Source: Erythroxylum novogranatense (taxonomy: Eukaryota; Streptophyta; Magnoliopsida; Malpighiales; Erythroxylaceae). From it: 64,000 nucleotides of DNA. The stretch is from positions 7,807,001 through 7,871,000 of the forward strand of contig CM057235.1 in NCBI GenBank assembly GCA_029891385.1, given 5' to 3'. The position numbers were made by a program, and so were the translations under genes. Within the stretch, counting starts at the first letter, position 1; the number at the start of each line of letters is the position of its first letter. The notes below the pieces were generated by a model, which was not told the DNA's origin, ran no database searches, and saw nothing but the letters and a program-made list of their open reading frames with translations. Shown here piece by piece: positions 1-12,573 of the stretch.

Positions 1-1111
1 GATGAAGTCTTAGTAATTTTGGAGCATTGTCATTCTTCACCATATGGAGGTCACTTTAGCCTAACCAGAACAGCAGTAAAAGTTATCCAATCTGGTTTCT
101 ATTGGCCTATGCTCCATAAGGACAGCTATGTTTTCACTAAGACGTGTGACTGATGTCAATAAATGGGAAATATCTCATGACGACATGATCTTCCTTTGAC
201 TAACTTTTTCTAGAAAGAACTCTTTGATTTGTAGGGTATCGACTTCATAAGACCATTCCCTAAATCTTGTGGACAATCCTATATCCTTTTGGCAATGGAC
301 TACATATCAAAATGGATTCAAGCCATAGCTTCACTAATAAATGATGCCAAGGTTGTTCTCAGATTTCTCAAGAAAAATATTTTCATAAGATTCGACACTC
401 CAAGGGCCATTATTAGTGATGAAGTTACCCACTTTTGCAACAAGCTTCTGGGTAATCTTTAAACGAAATATGGAGTTCGACACAAGGTTGCTTTACCTTA
501 CCACCCACAGCTAAATGGCCAAGTTGAAATATCAAATCGAGAGATCAAGGAAATTGTTTAGAAGACGATGAACCCTAATCGGAAAGACTGGGCTGTTAAG
601 CTTGAGGATGCCCTTTGAGCATAAAGGATGACATTCAAGACTCCAATTGGCATGTCTCCATATCGTTTGGTTTTTGAAAAAGCTTTTCATATTTCGGTAG
701 AGTTGGAACAAAAGGCTTATTGGATAGTTGAAGTTAAATCTTGATTGGCAAAAATCAATTGAAAATCGGTCTCTTCAGTTGCGTGAATTAGAAAATTTTC
801 AAAATGAAGCATATAAGAACTCCAAAATCTACAAGGAGAAAACTAAGAAATGGTATGACCAACACGTCATGAGAAAAGAATTTTCTCCAGGAGAAAAAGT
901 TTTACTTTTTAACTCAAAATTGAAGCTTTTTCTAGGTAAATTGCGCTCTAAATGGTCGAGGCCCTTTGTTGTGAAGAATGTTACCTCTTATGGGGCGATT
1001 AAAGTTGAGGAAAGTGATGGAACAACTTTCAAAATGAATGGGCAAAGATTGAAGCATTTTTATAGTAAAGAGTTGAGAAACATTGCAAATATTTCACTCA
1101 AGGACCCGTAA
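1..1111 (+). pseudogene. Ty3/gypsy (Athila/Tat lineage) integrase, 3' end of pol, decayed
   Basis: This is the C-terminal part of a retrotransposon polyprotein, the integrase that joins element cDNA to host DNA. Reading forward one sees a zinc-binding HHCC-like block (H-C-H-SSPYGGH near base 30, K-T-C-D near 140), then the DDE core: GIDFIRPFP around 238-255, IISDE around 410-425, and [12 protein letters not shown] around 513-550. The last 384 bases (728-1111) are open and hold the C-terminal domain, with FSPGEKVLLF, LGKLRSKWSRPF and a GAIKVEE-type end. Several in-frame stops and at least one frame change lie before 728, so it is dead. The window opens inside the gene, so RT and RNase H lie to the left. 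Just past the stop, another frame (1112-1150) keeps the short 'VKLLTLN..IGRHP' tail typical of pol ends in this lineage. Confidence 0.88.
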
Positions 1112-2636
1112 TCAAATGGCTACGTCAAGCTATTGACGTTAAACATAGAACCTATTGGGAGGCACCCTAATCTTATCCTTTCATTTTAGTTCTTTGTTGT
1201 TTCAGTTTTTTTTATTGCCTTCATTTGTGTTTTCTTTATCTGTTTTGCTTTCAGGAATGCAAGATTGGAGCTGTGAATTCTGATTTCAAATTGCTGAGCC
1301 TTCTATACTCCAGGCAGTCCTTATGTTCTCACCTCCTTACTATTATTATTATTATTTGGACACTGGGACAATGTCTCATTTAAGTGTCGGGGTGGGATCA
1401 ATTTTAAATTTTTTTGCAATTTTACACTTGAACTGTGATGAAGGTTGAATCATGTCATTTTTTCATAGTAGTTAGACTGAGGATTGAGTTGTGTGCTTGA
1501 ATTTAAATTAGGCAACTTGAGGGGTAGGTGAATAATATGGATTGATTGAAGTAGTTAGTTGCATAAACTCAATCAAAAATTTGATGCTTGAGTGATTAGG
1601 TAATGTGTAAAATTTTAATTGATTTTCACATAAACACATGTGAGGTTTTGAACCTACATGAAGTTATTTGATATTCATTTCATTATTTTTTGTTATATGT
1701 GATACTCCCCTAGGAAAAATACCTTTAGAACTTGCATTGAACCGGTTTGAAATTACGAGATGCATGCTTTATGGAAATGATGAAGGCATTCTTTATTTTA
1801 AACCCATTAGCTTAAATGACTCATATTATCCCTTACAACCCCTTTTGAACCTTTACCCTTTTTGATTGCAAAATAAACACTTAAAAACCCAAAATTTCAC
1901 TAGCCTTGCCCAATCACAAGTATAATGAAGTGTTAAGTGATCATTTGGTCTATAGTTTGGGAGTTTTGACCTTACTTGTTTTTCTGAGATGTTTATAGAG
2001 GTACTCCTACTCATATTTTACTGAGTTATGCTACTTTCTTGTTTTAAAAAGTAAAGTAAAAAAGAAGAAAGAAAGGCACAAAAAATAAGCAAACATAGTA
2101 GCATTAGTTAGTGACGAGTAGTAGTAGTCCCATGTATTCATTTGCATATCTCAGACTTTGTATTTAATTGTCCCTTTTACTTAGTGCTATTTTAATGCTT
2201 GTGAATCAACCTGTGACCTTTTTATCCTACCTTGATCCAAAACCCATTACAATCCTAAATAAAAATCCTTTTGATCCATGTTGGTGTGTATTTTATGTAG
2301 TTGAGAATTAGTGAATATGCAAGCCTATAGTAGTGTAGTCATTTAGAGGGAGTCTTGATTAAAATACTAACCTTAAACACTTGAGCGATTTGAGTGAAAA
2401 CGTGAGAAAAATCCATCACAATTTTATATGTGCCTTTGATCAATAGTGTCTGCTTTTGACTTTGTTTATGTGCATGGATGAAAAAAAATTATGATATATG
2501 TAGTAGTTCAATGCTTGAGTTGCTAAAGTTTAAATCAAAGCACGCATTAGATTTTCTTTGAAAACGAATGCAGGAATTTTTTGTTATCGTGTTTAAATTG
2601 CTTGGGGACAAACAATAGTTCAAGTATGCAGGTATT
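1112..2636 (+). other. 3' spacer between pol and LTR, with two GGACAA boxes and polypurine tract
   Basis: No gene is visible. The stretch holds two purine-rich boxes of the same style: GGGACAATGTCTCATTTAAG at about 1365-1384, followed by TGTCGGGGTGGG, and GGGGACAAACAATAGTTCAA at about 2604-2623, followed by GTATGCAGG. The second directly precedes the LTR and should act as the polypurine tract that primes plus-strand DNA synthesis. The same two-box layout about 1 kb apart occurs in two other elements of this window (24521/25491 and, on the minus strand, 34575/33560). Confidence 0.65.
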
Positions 2637-5022
2637 TGATAGAGATACTAATAGTCTATTATTTGATGCATTAATTTAGGTCAATTGTATGGTACTTTGG
2701 GGTAAATATTTGTTAAATTACTATTTTTATATTATTTGGATGTTAGGAATTGTTTTAGAAAAAAGACAAAAAAAGTGAGAGTTCAGTGTTTTGCAAAAAG
2801 AAAAAAAGGGTCTAGCGTTGGTTTTGAAAAGAAAGAACAAAGCAGCATGAGGAGAAAGAGCAAAAGGAGGTTCAATGTTTTATTAAAAAAATGATGCACA
2901 ACCCATGAAGCAAAAATAAAAGGATTCGGTGTGTTTTGAAGAATAAAAGGAGTCAAAAAATGCAAAAAAAAAAAGAAAAAGGAATCAAAATGTAGCAAAA
3001 AGAGTTCAGTGTGTATAAGAGAAAAAAGTAAAAAAAATGAAAAAAAAAATAGATTGGAGAGGGACACGCAACAACCTCCACTTCAAGACAAAGAAGCCTC
3101 CATTCAACAGCTAGAAGAAGCAGCCCCCAGTTCAACATTCACTCCAATCTCCATCAGCCCCCACTCCACGCAAACACAGCTTGGATTCACAGATAAAATG
3201 CCTCCATCCATACTTTCACTCATTGATTGCCGCAAAGGTCTAGCCCCCATTTATTTCCATCAAAACATGCAGCCTATATTGACCAGCCCCTGCAATTCAT
3301 GATTTCACACACAAGCTACAACCCCCACCTAGCTCCATCCTCTCACTCAACAATGGTAGCTCCCACGTAGCTTTATTCTCCATTCTCTACTCCATTAATG
3401 CAATAGCTCTAAAGCCTCAATTCATAACACTACCTGGCTCCATTCATGCATACTCTAGACACTTCCACAAACACGCAACCCCAATTCGTTACAACCCTCC
3501 ATTTTTTTACTCACCAAAGTAGCAACACTCCACGCCACAAGCTCCATACTTCCAATACGCAAGCTGCCTTCCACCAACACAACCCCATTTCAGCATAAAG
3601 ACGCACCCTCCATCAACACAACTCTCCATCAATTTATCAATATGTAGCCTCCATTCATGAAAACCAAGAAAGCCACACAGCATTAATGGGAAGCATTTTT
3701 TAACAACGCAGCAACCTCCACTCATACAACTCAATAACACAGGCTCCATCACTCACTCAAAGAAGAACACAACCCTCCATTCACAAAAAAAACACATAGC
3801 CACTCTCCTTTCTCTTGACACACCTCCAACGAAAAGTCTCTCCACTATTGAAGTATTCACTCACCGAAACACCACAGCCTCCACTTCGTTCCACACTCCA
3901 ACCACTAGTCACTCACGCAGCCTCCCAACAATAGATTCACGTAGCCAGCAACTTCAACACAACTTCCAGCCATGCAAGAAGACAACCTTCATTTATCTCA
4001 ACACAACCATCCATTTAAGCATTCACCAATGCAAGCTCCATTAGATTTTCACGTTGCCTAGCTTCCAAGTTTCAACACACAAGCTACCTCCAAAAACAAC
4101 ACATCCTACACTCATTCATGAATCAGCCTCCATCCTCTCATTCACAAAAACACATCCCTCCAGTCAAGCAAGCAGTCTCCTGCATTCAAATGGAACGCAA
4201 CTTCTATATTATGCATTTATAATTGATTCCTTATAAATTTGTCTAGCGTTTATATTTTTGGATTGCTTGGCTTGATGATTTGTGGCTAGAATTTTAATTT
4301 CTCTTTTATAATATGTTGACATTGAACATTGCTCGAATTCATGACTAAATATTCATATGCTTGTTGATTTTGCTTGATCTAATTGTTCTTACTTTGGATT
4401 ATTAGAAGTTGGCTTGGTATAAATTCACCTTTGAAAAAAGGAAGATTTTGTTAGAAGATTGAAGGAATTTCAATTAGGATTTTCTTATGAGTTAGGAAAC
4501 TTAGAAGGTAAAAATAGAAAGTTAGGTTTGGAACTTAAGAAATTCTAGGAAAAATTTAAGGGATTACTAAGTAATGTCTAGAGTGGATAGATTAATTTAC
4601 ATTTGGGAGAAGGGAATTAATTACGCTTAAAATTCACCTACAAGATTAGGATGTTTCATTTGTGGAGGATAGCTAATTCAATTTTAAGGTTAGCAAAAAT
4701 ATCATTCTCTAAGAGAAAGTCATTCCCCATTAAAGTTAATACTTTTAATTAGTTAATTGTTGTACTCTTTTCTGAAATTAGTTGTTACATAAATTTATCA
4801 TATTCATAGTTATTTTGGTTGCATTAAATTGGGTTATAAATTCCTTTAAGTTTTTAATAATTCTCTACGTTGCTCTTAAATTTTCCAAAATTTCTCTAAA
4901 TCCGATTTCAAACATTGTCCGCTGGTATAGATTTGAACTTTTCCATAATCCCTATGAACACAACTCAGTTCTCACCGATTTATTACTCACTTCGATAACC
5001 GTGCACTTGCGGTTCACGATCA
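2637..5022 (+). repeat. 3' LTR of the first Ty3/gypsy element
   Basis: The repeat starts TGATAGAGATAC directly after the polypurine tract and ends near GTGCACTTGCGGTTCACGATCA, giving TG...CA ends and about 2.39 kb. Its partner 5' LTR lies outside the window, so the ends rest on the TG/CA rule and on the polypurine tract, not on a pairwise match. It is internally unusual: 2780-3060 is A/G-rich on this strand, then about 3060-4200 is C/A/T-rich and G-poor with many copies of a CCTCCATTCA-like word. The rest is AT-rich and I see no gene in it. Confidence 0.7.
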
Positions 5023-5048
5023 AAACTTTAAACATATAAAAAAATATG

Positions 5049-5106
5049 AATAGTTTATTAGCATGTCCGCACGCTTCAATAGTTTATTAGCATGTCCGCA
5101 CGCTTC
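5049..5106 (+). repeat. 29 bp perfect tandem duplication
   Basis: The 29-mer starting AATAGTTTATTAGCATGTCC occurs twice head to tail (5049-5077, 5078-5106). It lies between the upstream LTR end (5022) and the TATA box of the NAC gene, so it is in the distal promoter of that gene or marks the old insertion junction. Confidence 0.9.
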
Positions 5107-5285
5107 AACGAGGAAGTGGAGATGGAATGAATACCATCTCAAAGCTAAAGCGTAGTCAAAACAATAATAATAATATCTACTATACGCTTGCCTTTTACGA
5201 TATCTTTAACCATTCCCGCGGGCGTAGTGAACGGCAGTCAACTTTCTCACCTCGCCACTTTGTCACCCGTTGAAAACCATTACCG

Positions 5286-5294
5286 TATATAAAA
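5286..5294 (+). promoter_or_regulatory. TATA box of the NAC gene
   Basis: TATATAAAA lies about 155-160 bases before the start codon. A transcription start about 30 bases downstream would leave a 5' leader of roughly 125 bases. The spacing and perfect TATA form make this the best core promoter candidate for the NAC gene. Confidence 0.6.
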
Positions 5295-5447
5295 CCCTTT
5301 GCCATAATCTTAAGTACCAAATGATTGCCCGCTTTCATAGTTATAACCTACAGTAGAGTAATATCAAAGTTTTAGTGACGAAAAGAGCTCATTAATACTC
5401 ATCCTTGTTGATGATTCAAGTAATATAATTGGGTAAGCTGCATGGTA

Positions 5448-7616
5448 ATGGCTTCGTCAAATGGTTGTGTCCCTCCAGGGTTTCGGTTTCACCCTACCGA
5501 CGAAGAATTGCTTCATTATTACCTGCAGAAGAAGGTTTCGTTTCAAAAGTTTGACATGGAGGTCATTCGAGAGATCGACTTAAACAAGTTGGAGCCTTGG
5601 CAGCTGCGAGGTAATTATCTAGTAGTTTGATCCTAAGCTCAAAAGTCGCATAACGATATTTATGGTATTCCTTAAATTTTGGAGTTGATCAATATATTTG
5701 AACAATTAATCTTCAAAGTCGCCGTAGTTCACAGTCGTCTTCTTTGGATTTCCCTCATCGTAATCATTTAAGTCTATTACTTTGGTTTTGATTCCAAGGT
5801 GTAACCAATAAAATGCTGCCATCATTGTGTATTCAAGGATTCTTAACTTGGATTTTGGTTATTTAGGGCATGCAGTCATGCATATTAGAAAAGTTCGAGT
5901 TTCCAAATTCTAAAATAAACAAAGAAATCGCATACATTAATTATAATATGCATGGATTAATTACGTTTTGACCAATTTTATGAAGATATACACCCTATTT
6001 CGACGCAGTCTATCTTTATAGTTAATTGAATTATAGTACTTTTACATAATATAGTAAATTGAATGACTAAAATGATCATTAACATTCAGACATTTTAAGA
6101 TCATCACGTTGGAACAATATTAAATATACAATCTTGCGCACACTTTTTCCTTCCTTTTGGATAGAACTTTATATAAACTGGAGCTCAAGTAATTTGTGTT
6201 TCCTGATGTGTAGAAAGATGTAGGATCGGGTCAACCCCACAAAACGAATGGTACTTTTTCAGTCACAAGGACAGGAAGTACCCAACTGGGTCAAGAACAA
6301 ATAGAGCTACAAATGCTGGGTTTTGGAAGGCAACTGGTAGGGATAAATGCATTAGGAACAGCTATAAGAAAATTGGAATGAGGAAAACGCTTGTTTTCTA
6401 TCGGGGAAGAGCACCTCATGTTCAGAAATATGACTGGATCATGCACGAGTACCGACTAGAAGATGGTGATGATCAAGGAAGCTCTAGTGTAAGTGTTTTC
6501 ACCATTTACTGAGCTTAGGTATATAAGTTTGACCTTTAAATTTACGTAAATTAGTGCATCTTATTTTTAGGTACATCAAAATTAGCAATTAATTCTATAA
6601 CAATCGTAATAAGAGATCTGTTTTAATTCAATTACCACTTGAAATCTACTAAATTCATATAAGGTAACTACTAATTTATCCTAGTTTGTCAAGTTACACA
6701 TAAGAATTAGTTGTTGTTTATGTAATCAGTCCCCAAATACTTCCCAACTCCAAGGCCAACAACTTAAAAGAATTTTGGATGCTACTACTCTTTAAAGATT
6801 AGAAGTGACATGCTGTCCCTTCATCAATTGGGAAATCAGACAAATTGATTTGGAGCATTATACATATCACAAGCATGGTTGTTTCAGATAACATCTAAAT
6901 CATTCTGCAACAGCATGGTGGTAGATTAATTCTCACCCAAAAAAATCTTTGTCGAACTTCTTTTACACACGATACATGTGCAGGAGGATGGGTGAGTCGT
7001 ATGCAGGGTATTCAAGAAGAAAATTTTATTCAAGCTTGGAAACGGAGGAGGAACAAGCATTAACACATCTGAGCAACAAATCAACTCATGTACTACTCAA
7101 CCTCACAATTTTATCCACAAAGACACCCGTTCCCTTTTTAATCAAAATCACACGCGTGGTACTCACCAACCCTTTGAAGTAAATAGTAAACCTGAGCTGG
7201 ACCTTCTCTACCCACACATGACTTCTCAGTATTCTCAACTCCAATCCCAAGCCTTAATGCCAACTCATAACAAGTCTCTAGGCTACGATTACTCAACTCT
7301 CTCTTCTGAGACACCGGTCATGGTTAAGCAACTCATGTCAAACGCTAGGGACTGTGAGAGTGGATGTGGAAGTCTTAGGTATCAAGCCACTTGTGAGCCA
7401 GCACTAGAGGTGACCACATGCGAACCCTCTCAAGTTCTTACAGGAAGAGATCATGAGGGCTTGATTGAATGGGCTATGCTTGATCGGATTGTTACTTCCC
7501 ATATGGGGAATGAAGATTCTTCTAAGAGAGTGAGGTACGAGGATGCAAATGGATCATCAGTTCATCCCGTTAATCATCTTCGCGGAGAGATGGACTTTTG
7601 GGGCTATGGAAAATAA
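5448..7616 (+). CDS. BRN1/2-like: NAC transcription factor, BEARSKIN/SOMBRERO clade; interrupted by a nonsense codon
   Basis: NAC proteins are plant nuclear transcription factors; the SMB/BRN clade controls root-cap maturation and cell release in Arabidopsis. Exons by conserved protein and GT-AG sites: 5448-5610, 6214-6488, 6984-7616; introns 603 and 495 bases. Exon 1 gives the N-terminal block ([19 protein letters not shown], then [12 protein letters not shown] across the splice). Exon 2 gives [46 protein letters not shown] and [11 protein letters not shown]. Exon 3 starts E-D-G, then TGA at 6993-6995 where the family has Trp, then VVCRVFKKK and an open C-terminal activation region to TAA at 7616. 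Read through, the product would be about 356 residues, normal for the clade; as written it ends after 149. The second in-frame ATG (5448) fits the conserved MASSNG start; 5442 is possible. It is either a real null allele, a young pseudogene or a base error. Confidence 0.85.
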
Positions 7617-7846
7617 TAATGTTCTCTTGTGATTTATATTTGTGTCAAAATTAGTTTTCCTGTTTTGATTAATTGTTATTCTATTAAAATTATGGATAAG
7701 ATAAGATGCAAAAAAATTTATATCAATTATAATTAATTTATAGTTATAATTTATATATATTACACATTTCTTGAATTTTGAAATTAAATTTATAAGTGAA
7801 ATCAAACTTATAATAACATTGTAGTTTTTCAACTGAGAAAGCCATA
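7617..7846 (+). other. 3' flank of the NAC gene
   Basis: This short AT-rich stretch follows the stop codon and would hold the 3' UTR. No clear AATAAA was singled out, and no other gene is seen. Confidence 0.4.
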
Positions 7847-9112
7847 AACTACAACAAAATAGACAATGGGCTATTAGAAAATGTTTTAAAAATGTTGCCT
7901 ATAGTTATTGGTGACATTTATGCTTCGTTGCATAAAGTGTCGTCAATTCTTTGTAGCCGAAAACTATAGGCTACATTTTCACAAATGATAGACAAACTAT
8001 TATTTCGTAACTAAAATGTCACAAAAATATAACTAAATAAAATAAAATGATCGAAAGCTAAAATAAAATGTAGCCAATAGTTTTTGGTTACGTTTACATC
8101 TTCATAGCTATCTACGATTAGCTATGTCAAAACCTAAGCAAATATTATTATCTACATTTTAAAAAACATAGCTAAATATTTTTAACTATGTTTTCTATAA
8201 TGTAGCCAAATCTTAATCGCTATATTTTTAATAATGTCATGATATCTTATTTTTTTACATTTTAGCTAATGATATTGAACAATATGCTTTGTATATAATA
8301 TATTGACATGTTTTTATTATAAATCATTTTCTTATTATTATAAAATTAAATCATAAAATATTATAAATTAAAAATATCAAGCATTGTATATATAAAGTAA
8401 AATTATATAAAATTATTAAATTATACCAACAAAATAAATATAACATTAAAGGATGATTATTTGATCCTATACAAGATATTAATGGCATTTTAAACAATTT
8501 TAAAATAAATAAATAAATAAAGAGATCAATTTATAAATTATATTATGTCATGCTTTGATTACAAAAATATTAGAGCATAACTCAAACGATTACCTAGTGT
8601 TGTCCATGCCTATAAGCATATAGTCATCTAAAAGATTAGTTAAAATCAACAAAATATATTGTGAGGAATGATATAGTTTTCATTAAAGCAAATACTATAT
8701 AATTTTACCATTTACAACATAGTCACTCATCGTTATATCTTCATCCATCCTATTGAAAAATTTGTTAAATATAAATTGTAATATATAGAAGAATTGATCG
8801 GACGATTTTGATGAGTCATCCAACTTTTGTCCATGCAACTATACAATTATAAGTACATTACTAAATTACTAAATAATTTATGTTGTAAATAACATAATGG
8901 TAAATAAAAATTAATATACTAACTTTGAATGCTACTAAAGAATGCAATTACTTTATAGATTATAACAAACTTTGTAATAAGATAGATGGCAACATAAGGT
9001 TTTATGGTTAAGAAATATGATCTAGCTTAGAATAGTAGGCATGAACCCATTTCCAAAACCCACAGGTCATTCAATTTTATAAAGAAAAAAGTGAAAGCCA
9101 CCTCCAATTATG

Positions 9113-9541
9113 TCATAACATGTCACTATGATTATATGCGTATCTAAAGAAGGTTGTATATCTTATATGCTGTGTTATGTTATTTAAATTTTGAAATGAA
9201 GAAGTTTTAAACCTATTTCTAATATAAAGCAAGTTTTTTATTATATAAAATCTCAAGGCTCTAGCAACATCCAAATATTGCCTATGTTTTCTTTTAACCA
9301 TTCCTTTCTATTGAGGGGTATAAAGACTACTAAATAGATCTAAAATTCATATAGCTTTTGATAAAATTTCAATCATTTGAAAATTAGTAAACTCAGTGCC
9401 ATTATTTACACATAGTTTTAATGATGGTCTGAAATTAGTTTGCAATGAGATTAATAAAGTGCCTAAGCATGCATCTATAATCCATATATCTAAGATTTTA
9501 CTCAAACTTTCACAAGAATTCAAGCATTGAGTTTTAAACAT
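9113..9541 (-). pseudogene. Ty1/copia integrase fragment
   Basis: On the minus strand 9541-9347 ends in CVNNGTEFTNFQM, which matches the second catalytic Asp region (SDNGTEF type) of copia integrase. Just downstream in the same direction, 9347-9240 gives YTPQ-KGMVKRKHRQYLDVA, then RALRF, the third catalytic block (TPQQNG.VERKHR type) with the catalytic Glu changed to Lys (VKRKH for VERKH). The frame breaks between the blocks. Sequence past RALRF (9240-9113) is not recognisable, so the fragment is truncated. It lies inside the CACTA-like element. Confidence 0.65.
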
Positions 9542-10766
9542 ACCTCCAAATTAAGAAGCAAGAATTGTAAGATTCGATTTAATATGTGCTTTTGCTATTA
9601 TGAGCTTCAACACCTGATTACATTTGTAATTGGAGTACTAATATCATCATTTTTAACAAGCATAACATAACTCTTAAGAAAGAATCAATTAAAAGATCTT
9701 ATGTCACATGAAGACTTTAAGAAAACCTTACCTATAACCTTACTACCTATAGAGTTAGATGTTCCACTATAAAATAACAAAGACCACCTAAATTTTTTAA
9801 ACTAACCATGGGTGTGGAAAAGGTACTTATGAAACTCAAAATCATTGAAAAAAAGATGCAAACATCTAAGCTTTAATATGCTAACATCAAACTTAAATAA
9901 AAGAAATTCTCAAATGTGTTATCTTTTTTTGGAGCATGAAATTACACAAGAATTAATAATTTCATACCTTTTCAAGTCAAACAAATATTTAAATATAACA
10001 AAGAATCGTTGTTCCTTAGTAAGTTGCAATAAGTTGCTGCAATATGAAACATCATCTTGCTTGTGAATCGTTTGAAAATAAAGTTTGAAAGAACTCAAAA
10101 AGTGGTTCTATCCATGCTATAGTAACTTAAGATGGATATATTAAATAGACTAGATGGGAATGCATTTCTTTTTCAAATATATGTTTCCTTGGTAGCTTTT
10201 GTGAGTAGGATAAAGATCAATTGGTGGATCCTTTTTTTTTCATGGGTTAGAGGAATCAAGGAATCAAACATTAGATTTTAGGGCCTAATCTTACCTTATG
10301 TTTCTTAAAAAGTACTACAGAAAATAATAAGCAATCAAAACAACCTTCTTATAAAAACATGTTAAGTCTCCTACTTCTATTAAGACTCTAATATGGTAAA
10401 ATAAGTAACAAGATAAACCAACAATAATGATGGATGATACAAAGAAACACATCGAACATGTTGAAATAGAACCAACATCTTATGTTAGTTGTAGTACAAG
10501 GCAAACATATTTAAATTCGTTGGAAGTTGGTTAAAGAAACAACTGGATTGGCTCAGCATGTGAAAGAAATCATCTATATATTGTTCTATATAAAACTCCC
10601 TTGGAAAGATATATTCAAAAAGCCAAAGGGGACGTTAACTTTAAGCTTGTAATCCATCATAAAAAAGAAAGAAAAGATAACAAAAGAATGAAAAGGGAAG
10701 TTAAAAATTTGCTATTTTTGTGCCAAGCATTCCATTAGTCTTCTACTAGAAATTAGAAGAAGAATA

Positions 10767-10964
10767 TTACACACTAAGTAATATTCTAAATAGGCTATTA
10801 GGATACAAGGTCTTACTTAAATTAGTAGATAAATGTCCTATTAAGACCTTTTTATATAGGTCTATAAGATAGTCTATAAGCCTTGTTACCCAAGAAAGCT
10901 TTCGAGTGAAAAGGCACAATGAATACATTCTTTTGATCTTTATCATCCAAATTGTATTAGTCAT
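10767..10964 (-). pseudogene. possible copia pre-integrase fragment
   Basis: The open minus-strand stretch reads LSWVTRLIDYLIDLYKKVLI and resembles the pre-integrase block of copia polyproteins (LWHRRLGH.....L..K.LV.GL) with the His ligands lost. Position and strand fit the integrase fragment at 9113-9541. The match is weak and could be chance. Confidence 0.25.
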
Positions 10965-12573
10965 TGATAAGTTAACCTAAATGCAAGTTTTGCCACTATA
11001 ATAATCTTACATAAGCCAAAAGCTCAAGTTAGTAAAGCTTAGCGAAAACATCTATAAATCTCAAATATAATAATTAAGTCTAACTTCATAACTTATAGTA
11101 AATCAATTAAACAATTTATATTCTGCTAGTGAAGAAACAATGTGAAAGTACTTTTCTTAGTGTTAAACATTAATGAAAGAGATGCATGTATAAGTTGAGC
11201 ACATTCTTAAAGAGTATAACATCTTTATTGTCCATCCATCAAAATTAGGAGTTAAAGTTACAATGTCAAAGGATGCCTTTATAGAGGGCAAGTAGACGTG
11301 TATTTACAGTAACTAAGATTATGAACTTGTAATTAGTACATTAATATCTAATACTAATAGATGATTTAATTAGTTGCATTCATTAATTAGAATACTTGGG
11401 AATCTAAATAAATTTAGTGAAATAAAGTACCAAGTTTACTCATTCTTTAGTTTTATCACAAGTCAATAGTGTTTGATCTTATTCAACTTATGGAGTGTCT
11501 GCATGTTCTTTCTTCTTTTCATAAGTCATATTAATAATATCTAACTCAAATCCATCATTTAGATCTATCTTATGGACATACAAATTGATTTACTTAAGAT
11601 TATTGCATACACAACACCATTTACTTAGCACCATATAATAACAATGGGTTGTCCTGTTATTAGAGAAAAAAAAAACAAAGAATAACACATAGTAAGAACT
11701 CAAATTTCATTATTATAAGTGAATGATGTAACTTAGCTTTCAATAATTGATTAGTTTAGATTTCATCAAAATAATAACCATAAGCTTGGAGAGAAGAGTT
11801 TTACATAACATACATAAAAATAGATGTTGTTAATTGTTGGAGAAAACAAAAGAACACTAATAAGAAGAAAAACCAAGATAGACAAAGATATTGGAGTCGT
11901 TCGGAGAAACACACTAGAGAGAAGAAAGATGAGGACAATAAAACAGTTAGATGACAAGACAAATGAAGAAAAAATAGAGGGAGGAAGTGTCTTTAGGTTA
12001 TCAAAATGAAGAAAATGATGTCTTTTTAGTGGACAAAATTAATTATGTCATTTTCATTGATTTTATTCTTCTTTTTTCTTTAAAAAATATTTTAGCTGAA
12101 AATATATTGAACTATGAAATTTATGTTTTTAGTTGATAGTTATGGGACCTGTGTGTTTTAGATATGAAAAATATTTTGTACCAAAAAAAAATTTGGTACA
12201 AAAAAAAGTTCATGGTTAAAAAATGTCTCCAAATCTTATTTTTCATAGCTATAAATCTTTCGCTATAAAACTAAGTTCATATTAAAAATTTTCATCAAAT
12301 ATTTTTAGCTACGAAAACCATTTCATAGCTAAAAGCATTTTTCTTCAAAACTAAGTTCATAGTTAAAAAATGCTCTAAAATCTTTTTAGCTACGAATATA
12401 AACGTAGCCTATCCTGAATGTAGCTAATAGTTTAAAATACCCAAGAAATATTTTAAGTTGGAGGTATTGTTTCAATAGGCTACAAAATTTTGTAGCCATA
12501 GAGTAACTTTTAGCTATAAATTTCAAATCATAGCAAAAAAAAGAAGTAACCAAAACTCCTATTTGTTATTATG

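Larger units (their letters stand above)
7847..12573. mobile_element. CACTA-like (En/Spm) non-autonomous DNA element, degenerate
   Basis: The left end reads ACTACAACAAAATAG and the right end, on the opposite strand, ATAATAACAAATAG, so the two are imperfect inverted copies of the CACTACAACAAAA-type terminus. Inside each end, for about 450 bases (7860-8280 and 12080-12540), short words such as TAGCTA, AGCTACGAA, GTAGCC and CTATAGGCTAC recur in both orientations, as in CACTA subterminal repeats. No transposase is visible; the middle is AT-rich and holds copia fragments. The first base of the terminus is mutated, so the 3 bp target duplication cannot be fixed. Confidence 0.5.

Noticed and set aside
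2783..3138. Minus-strand Phe/Leu-rich frames.
   Set aside because: They come from translating the A/G-rich tract of the LTR in reverse; low-complexity artefacts.
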